Of a stretch of DNA of 11,400 nucleotides, positions 1 to 4,954 are shown one piece after another (position 1 is the stretch's first letter; every line of letters starts with the position of its first letter). This stretch comes from a bacterium (lineage in GTDB: Bacteria; Patescibacteriota; Gracilibacteria; UBA1369; LOWO2-01-FULL-3). The stretch lies in NCBI GenBank assembly GCA_027622635.1, contig JAQBYK010000028.1:1-11400 (forward strand), given 5' to 3'. Both the position numbers and the translations under genes were made by a program. The notes under the pieces were generated by a model that was given only the letters and a program-made list of their open reading frames with translations, was not told where the DNA came from and made no database searches.

Positions 1-147
1 TGAAGGGATGTGCTTTTTAGAAACAATCAAAAGATGCGTTTTCGCCTTTGGATTGATATCCCTAAAAACAACGAAATCCTCCTCTTCAAGAAGAAATTCC
101 GATTTGATCTCACCGGCAACAATGTCGCAAAAAATACAATTACCCAT
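1..147 (-). CDS. HIT-family (histidine triad) nucleotide-binding protein, N-terminal part
   Basis: The reverse strand reads MGNCIFCDIVAGEIKSE and continues through a segment with FRDINPKAKTH and VSKKHIPS before the window ends. This is the classic N-terminus of HIT hydrolases: a CxxC zinc-type pair, the I-x-GEI turn, the DINPKA-x-H segment and the KKHI strand. Family members hydrolyse nucleoside phosphoramidates or other nucleoside-phosphate linkages in the cytoplasm. The catalytic HxHxH triad would lie near the C-terminus, beyond base 1, so activity cannot be judged. About 49 codons are visible of a usual 110-140. An alternative in-frame ATG lies at 156; I chose 147 because M-x-x-CIFC is the usual family start. 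No Shine-Dalgarno is visible. The gene lies 45 bases downstream of the sigma-4/HARE gene on the same strand, and a TATAAT box in the gap could give it its own promoter. The family call is firm; the exact substrate is unknown. Confidence 0.88.
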   Translation of the reverse strand, partial: MGNCIFCDIVAGEIKSEFLLEEEDFVVFRDINPKAKTHLLIVSKKHIPS

Positions 148-172
148 AAAAACCATTTTAAAAAGCAGCTAG

Positions 173-178
173 ATTATA
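173..178 (-). promoter_or_regulatory. Candidate -10 box (TATAAT) for the HIT gene
   Basis: A perfect TATAAT on the minus strand lies just downstream of the sigma-4/HARE stop codon. It predicts a start near 166, about 10-20 bases before the HIT ATG. No convincing -35 hexamer is found at 16-18 bases spacing, so this may be weak or coincidental in AT-rich DNA. Confidence 0.35.
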
Positions 179-192
179 TCCATAAACAGGAT

Positions 193-1278
193 CTACTTTC
201 TAGGGCTTTTTTTTAAACTTTTCTTTGACCCTAGCTTATAAACAGCACGGCCAATCCTAACAAATTGAGAATTTTTTTGGAGATTTAATGAAATCGTACC
301 TTTCTTTACATGACGTTGCTTCAGGACACCTTCGATTATCTCTTGCTTGGACATAGGACTCTTCTTTTTTAGTAGGTCCTCAATAACTTCCGCAACAGTT
401 CCTCTTTCATATCCAAGCTCCTTCAAGGCATAAAGGCCTCTTCCAACCAAAACAAATTGATCATATCTAATCAATTCATTGTGGACAGCCTGTACTGTAA
501 CCACTTTCTTATCAAAAGCGGCTTCAGAAATTTTATTTGCTATCTCTACAAAATGTAGAGGTTTTTTTTCTTCCTTCAAAATTATATAGGCCTTGTCTCT
601 TATACTTCTTGGGTTGATATGCCTCCAAGTCATTAGACCAAATCCCTGATCGGTTTTCTTGAGTCGCTTATCAACTTCCAAAGAAGAAATTATCATTGGA
701 TCGGTCTGACCACTCAACTTGTCACCCAGAGTCTGCCTGACTTGAGAAATCAATTTCCCATCCTCCAATACTTCTCCCTTTTTTTTCAAAACAGAAATTC
801 CGGCAGAAACAACACTGGAAATTAATGAAAGGTCAATTTCCTTTAAACTCCAAAAAGGACTGTAAAGGTTCGTTTTCTCCACCTTTCTTATATTCTGATT
901 AATGTTTAGAGCCAAACAAATAATGTGAGAATCAACATCATATTTGGATTTAATCAAATTCAAAATCTCACTAACAAGATTACGTTCCAAAAGAACACCA
1001 CCATTCTCACGAATCACTTTATCAGCAATTTCATTTACAACACTTAGCCTTGTAGTCTGTACAGTTCTTCTTAGTTTGCCGAGGGCGATTTTCTCAATCT
1101 GTCTTATTCTTTCACGTGTAACGGAAAATTTTTGACCAATACTTTCCAAGGTTCTTTTCGGCCTATTATCTAGACTAAACCTTTGGACAATCACATCCTT
1201 TTCCTTTGTCGTAAGAACCATAAACATCTCCTCTATGACATCAGCCAAATCTACACTAGTTGCCGTTTGATCAGCCAT
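193..1278 (-). CDS. Sigma-70 region 4 / HARE-HTH transcription regulator (paralogue A)
   Basis: This 361-residue protein is predicted to bind DNA and probably RNA polymerase. Residues about 21-73 form a sigma-70 region 4: LTTKEKDVIVQRF, then TLESIGQKFSVTRERIRQIE, the helix-turn-helix that in true sigma factors reads the -35 element and docks on the beta-flap. There is no region 2, so it cannot melt a -10 by itself and is unlikely to be a full sigma factor. Residues about 226-288 match the HARE-HTH (HB1/Asxl, RpoE-delta-like) fold, with KPLHFVEIANKI, QAVHNELIR and FVLVGRGLYAL. Residues about 292-348 look like a second winged helix (GTVAEVIEDLL, KQRHVKKGTISLNL, FVRIGRAVYKL), followed by a basic tail. 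Residues 80-220 are helical and of unknown fold. A paralogue of identical layout lies at 8583-9656. It starts from a recognisable TTGACA promoter and has no Shine-Dalgarno. The domain calls are confident; the regulatory role is inferred. Confidence 0.85.
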   Translation of the reverse strand: MADQTATSVDLADVIEEMFMVLTTKEKDVIVQRFSLDNRPKRTLESIGQKFSVTRERIRQIEKIALGKLRRTVQTTRLSVVNEIADKVIRENGGVLLERNLVSEILNLIKSKYDVDSHIICLALNINQNIRKVEKTNLYSPFWSLKEIDLSLISSVVSAGISVLKKKGEVLEDGKLISQVRQTLGDKLSGQTDPMIISSLEVDKRLKKTDQGFGLMTWRHINPRSIRDKAYIILKEEKKPLHFVEIANKISEAAFDKKVVTVQAVHNELIRYDQFVLVGRGLYALKELGYERGTVAEVIEDLLKKKSPMSKQEIIEGVLKQRHVKKGTISLNLQKNSQFVRIGRAVYKLGSKKSLKKSPRK

Positions 1279-1284
1279 ATTTTG

Positions 1285-1298
1285 AACTTTAAAAAGTT
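1285..1298. promoter_or_regulatory. Perfect 6-2-6 inverted repeat (AACTTT-AA-AAAGTT)
   Basis: AACTTTAAAAAGTT is a perfect six-base inverted repeat with a two-base centre. It lies in the predicted 5' leader of the sigma-4/HARE gene, seven bases from its ATG. A near copy lies in the spacer of the promoter before the DUF3467 operon (10184-10197). It could be an operator, but such AT-rich palindromes also arise by chance. Confidence 0.3.
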
Positions 1299-1317
1299 AG
1301 CCGTTTTCAGCGAGACA

Positions 1318-1346
1318 AAGATATTCCATTGAGATACACTTGTCAA
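1318..1346 (-). promoter_or_regulatory. Sigma-70-type promoter of the sigma-4/HARE gene A
   Basis: On the minus strand a perfect TTGACA (-35, bases 1341-1346) is followed after exactly 17 bases by TATCTT (-10, bases 1318-1323). The predicted start near 1311 leaves a leader of about 33 bases before the ATG at 1278. The perfect -35 and ideal spacing make this one of the better promoters in the window. Confidence 0.65.
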
Positions 1347-1460
1347 GCAAGAAATTTGATATAGATGCAATATTGTTTTATAACATCCATATAAGAAATA
1401 GAAGCCAATCTACCCTAAAGAAAATATTTAGTCAAACAAATTTAGTTCAGATATTTAATG

Positions 1461-1488
1461 TTGCAATTTAAAACACTCAAAGTAGAAT
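1461..1488 (+). promoter_or_regulatory. Candidate promoter of the tRNA-Leu gene
   Basis: TTGCAA (1461-1466) and TAGAAT (1483-1488) are separated by 16 bases. The predicted start near 1495 lies a few bases before the mature tRNA 5' end at 1501. The position fits a tRNA transcribed alone with a very short 5' extension. The rest of 1279-1500 holds only the divergent promoter of the minus-strand gene. Confidence 0.5.
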
Positions 1489-1500
1489 AAAACCCGCTAT

Positions 1501-1585
1501 GGGCGAGTGGTGGAATTGGTAGACACGCTAGTCTTAGGAACTAGTGGCTTACGCCGTGAGGGTTCAAGTCCCTCCTCGCCCACCA
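1501..1585 (+). tRNA. tRNA-Leu, anticodon UAG, CCA encoded
   Basis: A complete class II tRNA. The acceptor stem is GGGCGAG (1501-1507) pairing perfectly with CTCGCCC (1575-1581), followed by discriminator A (1582) and an encoded CCA (1583-1585). The D-loop region reads TGGTGGAATTGGTAGACACG, typical of tRNA-Leu. The anticodon stem CTAGT/ACTAG encloses the loop CTTAGGA with anticodon TAG at 1535-1537, so it reads CUA and other CUN codons. A long variable arm and the T-arm GGTTCAAGTCC follow. Discriminator A and the long variable arm agree with leucine identity. No integrase or duplicated 3' end is seen nearby, so there is no sign that it serves as an attachment site. Confidence 0.97.
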
Positions 1586-1597
1586 TGGAAAATGCAA

Positions 1598-2188
1598 CTA
1601 TATAAGTAGCTCCCCACGCACATATCTTAAACAAGCCTCCAACGGATCTTTAATATTCTTAACTGCAAAATGTAATTTCACACGCTTAGTAAACACATTG
1701 TCAACTTTTGCAGTTGTCATTTCAACTCCCTTTTTCCCCAAATATTTCACTATATTCTCCGTAGAAAGTTCCTGCGCAATTAAATCACCATTCCAATATG
1801 GAGTTATAGTAGCTGCTCTAGCAAATGTAGTAGAGCCAAGTTTAGATAAACTCAAAACAAAATCAACAGCAGTACGATATTCATCAGCCATAAGCCATAC
1901 AACCTCTACATCAGAAGTATCTAACATATCTACGAATCCGGCAGCAACACCTCTACGTACAGCTTTAATAGTTCTCATAATTCCACTAAATAAACCTTCC
2001 ATAAAAGCTTTTTCCAATTTTGCTGATTTTTTGGGTTCCTCACCTGAAAGCAAAGCTGCAACTAAATTTCGACTACTATCGACAACATTATCAACAGTTT
2101 TTTCCTCTCCTTCAGAAAGCTCAAAGGTACCACTAAGCGTTATCTGACCAGACCTTAAGGCACTGCGTGCTTGATCTATTTCCCTCAT
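1598..2188 (-). CDS. Hypothetical protein, 196 residues
   Basis: I do not recognise this protein. It starts MREIDQARSALRSGQ and ends RYVRGELLI, with no signal peptide, no clear membrane segment and no cysteine-rich or catalytic motif that I can name. Residues 55-125 look helical (KAFMEGLFSGIMRTIK, VWLMADEYRTAVDFVLSL). The last 60 residues alternate like beta strands (VEMTTAKVDNVFTKR, VKLHFAVKNI). The minus frame is preferred over the 149-codon plus-strand reading opposite it because the latter is serine-rich and low in charge, as expected of an antisense shadow. A candidate promoter lies upstream and no Shine-Dalgarno is visible. Its 3' end is 12 bases from the tRNA-Leu CCA, tail to tail. It is probably cytoplasmic; its function is unknown. 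Confidence 0.7.
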   Translation of the reverse strand: MREIDQARSALRSGQITLSGTFELSEGEEKTVDNVVDSSRNLVAALLSGEEPKKSAKLEKAFMEGLFSGIMRTIKAVRRGVAAGFVDMLDTSDVEVVWLMADEYRTAVDFVLSLSKLGSTTFARAATITPYWNGDLIAQELSTENIVKYLGKKGVEMTTAKVDNVFTKRVKLHFAVKNIKDPLEACLRYVRGELLI

Positions 2189-2210
2189 ATCGCAAAATAA
2201 TTAAGGCGGA

Positions 2211-2239
2211 ACCATACAATATATTCTTGATTTTTGCAA
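2211..2239 (-). promoter_or_regulatory. Candidate promoter of the 196-residue hypothetical
   Basis: On the minus strand TTGCAA (2234-2239) and TATGGT (2211-2216) are 17 bases apart. They predict a start near 2204 and a leader of about 16 bases before the ATG at 2188. Each hexamer matches its consensus imperfectly. Confidence 0.4.
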
Positions 2240-2245
2240 GCCCTT

Positions 2246-2253
2246 GCTATACT
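2246..2253 (+). promoter_or_regulatory. Candidate extended -10 promoter reading into the non-coding block
   Basis: On the plus strand TGC-TATACT (TG at 2245-2246, hexamer 2248-2253) forms an extended -10. TTGATT lies upstream but only 15 bases away. A start near 2260 would transcribe the gene-free block towards the nadC 3' end. It sits beside the inverted repeat GCAAGCCCTTGC (2236-2247), which also contains the -35 of the divergent minus-strand gene. Confidence 0.3.
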
Positions 2254-2261
2254 AAAATCAA

Positions 2262-2446
2262 CCACAAAGAATGTACCACTCCACTATTTTGAAATCCCCA
2301 AGGGTGCAGTTCTGTCAAAAAGGCTAACGTAAGGTAAAAATATCCTACAAAGAACACGCTAAATCCATGGCAAGGTCGAGGGTTAAGGGTTTCTAAAGTG
2401 TCTACTAAAATGGGTACACATCGCCAATATAGAACTTGCACGGAAC
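2262..2446. other. Gene-free block with imperfect inverted repeats (mobile-element remnant or structured RNA)
   Basis: No credible gene lies between the hypothetical at 2188 and the nadC stop at 2447. The 83-codon minus-strand reading that crosses the block begins inside nadC in another frame and looks spurious. The block has internal symmetry. GTGCAGTTCTGT (2304-2315) can pair with ATAGAACTTGCAC (2429-2441) with one bulge and one G-U. ATGTACC (2271-2277) mirrors GGTACACAT (2413-2421) apart from a two-base gap, and GAAATCCC (2291-2298) mirrors GGGTTTC (2387-2393). Paired ends of this kind fit a short non-autonomous element or the remains of an insertion sequence, but no target-site duplication is evident. 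A structured RNA or a 3'-UTR element of nadC is the alternative. None of these is proved. Confidence 0.3.
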
Positions 2447-3412
2447 CTATTTTACCCTCAAACTCATATCCACTCCGGGAACTCCATAGGTAAGACAACC
2501 CATGGATATAATATCTACACCGGTTTGAGCATAATCCAGGACGCTGTCCTCATTAATACCTCCGGAAGCTTCAAGTAAAAGATTATCGTAAAGACCGGCC
2601 TCTTTTAAATGATCAATAGCTCTTGCTACATCTCCTACATCCATATTATCAATCAATAGGACACCAATAGTTCGCAGTTTTTCGCCTAAGAAAGCATAAA
2701 AAGCCTTCGCACAGAGAAGCACATCCTCAATAGTTCGCACTTCTATCTCCACAAAGCGAGTATCAACATTACTTTCAGAAATCCTCTGCAGTAATAGACC
2801 AAAATCTCTATCCACTAAATCAATATGATTATCTTTAACCAGAATAGCATCAGACAGGTTCAATCTATGACTTCCTCCACCACCAATGATACAAGCTCTC
2901 TTATCAATCAAACCCCACAAAGTTTTTCTGGTTGGAGTGATCAATACATCGTAGTCAGAAACCTTATCAACAATCCTTTTAGTAAGAGTTGCAATAGAGC
3001 TCATTCTCATAATAAAATTAACAACAACCCTCTCAACAGCAAGAAGATCATGCACATCAGCCTTGATTTCCAATAATACATCTCCCTTTCTAAAACTATC
3101 TCCATCCTTAACTTTAAAATCAAGCTCAAAGCGACCTTTGATACTTGGCCTGAATTTAGCATCAGCTTCAACAAGAAAATATCTGATTTCCTCCTCACCG
3201 GCAAAAACACCATCAGCCTTTGCAACCAAGTGACCACAGGCCTCCTTCTTATCAGGAAATACAGTATTGGTAGTTATATCACCCATAACTCCCAAGTCCT
3301 TTTCTAATTCTAAAAAAGTATAACGAAAAACCCATTGTTTATAAGTACTATTATCAATAGTCAAAAAAGTATCCGCCTTGTGAGTAAATTCCCTTAGTGG
3401 TTTTCTATCCAT
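2447..3412 (-). CDS. nadC: Nicotinate-nucleotide pyrophosphorylase (quinolinate phosphoribosyltransferase)
   Basis: NadC converts quinolinate and PRPP to nicotinate mononucleotide, pyrophosphate and CO2, the entry to NAD synthesis. The 321-residue protein shows family landmarks in order: GDITT near 44-48, an N-terminal swapped alpha/beta domain, VERVVVNFIMRMSSIAT (126-142), TPTRKTLWG (159-167), GGGGSHR (177-183) and KDNHI (193-197), which form the phosphoribosyl and quinolinate pocket. EIEV (222-225), LLIDNM (252-257), EASGGI (281-286) and TGVDIISMG (297-305) then complete the barrel. Length is slightly above the usual 275-300, the extra being mostly at the N-terminus. The ATG at 3412 lies five bases after the nadA stop, so the two are co-transcribed, and no Shine-Dalgarno is seen. 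The TAG stop is at 2447-2449. Confidence 0.95.
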   Translation of the reverse strand: MDRKPLREFTHKADTFLTIDNSTYKQWVFRYTFLELEKDLGVMGDITTNTVFPDKKEACGHLVAKADGVFAGEEEIRYFLVEADAKFRPSIKGRFELDFKVKDGDSFRKGDVLLEIKADVHDLLAVERVVVNFIMRMSSIATLTKRIVDKVSDYDVLITPTRKTLWGLIDKRACIIGGGGSHRLNLSDAILVKDNHIDLVDRDFGLLLQRISESNVDTRFVEIEVRTIEDVLLCAKAFYAFLGEKLRTIGVLLIDNMDVGDVARAIDHLKEAGLYDNLLLEASGGINEDSVLDYAQTGVDIISMGCLTYGVPGVDMSLRVK

Positions 3413-3417
3413 GTTAT

Positions 3418-4314
3418 TTAGGTTACTGCAAACATATTATCAAAAGTTTTACGGGCTCTTCTGGCGATTTTATCATCCACTCGTACAACTGTCCTCTCAG
3501 TTTCAAGGGAATCCAGAATAGACTCCAATGTGTTCTTTTTCATATCAAAGCACATATTACATAAGCCATGGAATTTTTTTCCAGGTATTTCTCGATGAAG
3601 CCTCTCAGTCATTCCGCATTCAGTAAGAACAAAAAATTCATCAGAAGGATCATTTTTCGCACAATCAATCATTCCACTCGTACTTGAGATATAATCCGCT
3701 ACCTCTAGAACCTCGGGTTTAGACTCAGGGTGGGCAATGATTTTGGCATTAGGGTGTTCTGCCTTAATTTCATCTATATATTCTTTATTTACGTAGTGAT
3801 GAACCGGGCAGTAGCCCTTCCAGGCAATAATCTCCTTCTCAGGGCATTTGGAGGCAACATATGCAGCCAGGTTTTTATCGGGAACAAATATTATTTTTTT
3901 CTGAGGCAAAGATTTAACTATTTTGATTGCATTGGAAGAGGTACAACAGATATCAGATACAGCCTTAACCTCGGCAGTTGAGTTAACATAAGTAACAACA
4001 GCTGCATCCGGATGCTTCTTTTTAAAGGCTTTCAATTTATCGGCATCGATCATATCAGCCATCGCACATCCGGCATCAATATTTGGAACAATTACCCTAC
4101 GGCCTGGGTTTAAAATGGCTGCACTTTCGGCCATAAAAAGAACACCACAAAAAACAATCAATTGAGCATCTGTCTTGGCAGCTTCCAGGCAAAGCCCCAA
4201 AGAATCTCCTATAAAATCCGCAACATCATAAATTTCAGGCCTTTGATAATTGTGCACCAAAATAACCGCATTCTTTTCGCGCTTAAGCTGATTTATTTTT
4301 GAAACAATAGTCAT
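3418..4314 (-). CDS. nadA: Quinolinate synthase
   Basis: NadA condenses iminoaspartate with dihydroxyacetone phosphate to make quinolinate, using a [4Fe-4S] cluster. Counting from the ATG, the three cluster cysteines are C83 (DAGCAMADM), C169 (GYCPVHH) and C255 (CFDMKKNTLE); C252 is an extra cysteine close by. Other landmarks are VHNYQRPEIYDVADF near 20-34, FCGVLFMAESA near 55-65, YVNSTAEVKA (109-118), SNA near 127-129, PDKNL (145-149) and HPES (195-198). About 298 residues is normal for the family. A TTG three bases upstream is in frame (giving MM at the N-terminus), but ATG at 4314 is the more likely start. The gap to the upstream hypothetical is ten bases, and to nadC five. No nadB is visible, so the iminoaspartate source must be elsewhere. 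The protein is likely oxygen-sensitive, as is typical of the family. Confidence 0.96.
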   Translation of the reverse strand: MTIVSKINQLKREKNAVILVHNYQRPEIYDVADFIGDSLGLCLEAAKTDAQLIVFCGVLFMAESAAILNPGRRVIVPNIDAGCAMADMIDADKLKAFKKKHPDAAVVTYVNSTAEVKAVSDICCTSSNAIKIVKSLPQKKIIFVPDKNLAAYVASKCPEKEIIAWKGYCPVHHYVNKEYIDEIKAEHPNAKIIAHPESKPEVLEVADYISSTSGMIDCAKNDPSDEFFVLTECGMTERLHREIPGKKFHGLCNMCFDMKKNTLESILDSLETERTVVRVDDKIARRARKTFDNMFAVT

Positions 4315-4324
4315 CAATTTAAGA

Positions 4325-4846
4325 CTACATTACGCCATGTACATAGCGCAACCAAAGAGTTTTGAGGCTATCTGTAGCCGCTTTTGCCAATCTTAATAAA
4401 ATCCCCCTTAATTCCCTGATTTTACTCATAATATTAGACATCTCGAAATAATTAACTTCACCCGGTTTCCTAAGCATTCGAATAGCCTTTTTATGAAGAT
4501 AATCAATTTCCTTCTTAATTTCCCTCTCTATCTGAGTCCTCATTGCCTTTTCACGGGGCAACACTTTAAGCAAATCCTTCTTTATCTGGGCAGGATCAAA
4601 TTGCGCAGTACCACTGGTGGAAGCAGTAGAACCCCCTTTATCTTGCTCTTTTGCATCAGTCAAAACTTCAGAAACCCTACCGACTGTTTCAGCGCTTTCA
4701 TCCAGACCCACTGTTTCAGCATAGGCTCCTCTTCCAACATTAGCGGCTTCCCGCAGTTCCTTACTATCGACATGCTCAGGTCTATCACCAGGTTTGTGGT
4801 AGTCTTTTTCGGGATTTGATTTTGGTCTATTTACAGAACTATCCAT
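4325..4846 (-). CDS. Hypothetical protein with disordered N-terminus and helical C-terminal domain (first gene of the nadA-nadC operon)
   Basis: I do not recognise this 173-residue protein. Residues 1-85 are rich in Ser, Pro, Glu, Asp and Gly and look disordered (MDSSVNRPKSNPEKD, then DKGGSTASTSGTA). Residues about 86-173 are basic and helical: IKKDLLKVLPREKAMRTQIE, REIKKEIDYLHKKAIRMLRK, YFEMSNIMSKIRELRGILLR and ending LKTLWLRYVHGVM. No membrane segment, metal motif or active site is evident. The reading frame stays open upstream to 4891, but that extension runs through a perfect promoter whose start point falls at about 4846. The ATG at 4846 is therefore the right start and the mRNA is probably leaderless. 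The gene heads the operon with nadA ten bases downstream, but nothing in the protein itself indicates a role in NAD metabolism. Confidence 0.75.
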   Translation of the reverse strand: MDSSVNRPKSNPEKDYHKPGDRPEHVDSKELREAANVGRGAYAETVGLDESAETVGRVSEVLTDAKEQDKGGSTASTSGTAQFDPAQIKKDLLKVLPREKAMRTQIEREIKKEIDYLHKKAIRMLRKPGEVNYFEMSNIMSKIRELRGILLRLAKAATDSLKTLWLRYVHGVM

Positions 4847-4852
4847 ACTAAA

Positions 4853-4881
4853 ATTATAAGCTAAACACAGGCATATGTCAA
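4853..4881 (-). promoter_or_regulatory. Perfect consensus sigma-70 promoter of the hypothetical-nadA-nadC operon
   Basis: On the minus strand TTGACA (4876-4881) and TATAAT (4853-4858) both match the consensus exactly and are separated by exactly 17 bases. A start seven bases past the -10 falls at about 4846, the A of the first ATG, so the transcript should be leaderless or nearly so. It lies back to back with the valS promoter region. No operator is obvious. Confidence 0.85.
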
Positions 4882-4903
4882 TCATCCACACTGTGCTTTC
4901 CGG

Positions 4904-4933
4904 TTGTAAGTATAACGCCTATTTTGATAAAAT
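4904..4933 (+). promoter_or_regulatory. Candidate promoter of valS
   Basis: TTGTAA (4904-4909) and TAAAAT (4928-4933) are 18 bases apart, with a TG one base upstream of the -10 region. The predicted start near 4940 gives a leader of about 15 bases. A purine run GAGGAA (4935-4940) lies too far (over 14 bases) from the ATG at 4955 to be a good ribosome binding site. Confidence 0.4.
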
Positions 4934-4954
4934 CGAGGAAATTTAAAGAATACA

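Noticed and set aside
10..216. 68-codon plus-strand open frame
   Set aside because: It is antisense to the clear HIT-family coding sequence and its end overlaps the 3' end of the sigma-4/HARE gene; no family resemblance.
1501..1585. tRNA-Leu as an integration site of a mobile element
   Set aside because: No integrase gene, no duplicated tRNA 3' end and no composition shift were seen next to it.
1698..2147. 149-codon plus-strand open frame
   Set aside because: Serine/threonine-rich, low-charge composition typical of an antisense shadow of the minus-strand hypothetical.
2247..2498. 83-codon minus-strand open frame across the gene-free block
   Set aside because: It starts inside nadC in a different frame, is rich in W, F and Y without any domain pattern, and covers inverted-repeat DNA; more likely spurious.
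4847..4891. N-terminal extension of the 173-residue hypothetical to 4891
   Set aside because: The extension would be encoded by the promoter itself, including the -10, spacer and -35; the transcript would start after it.
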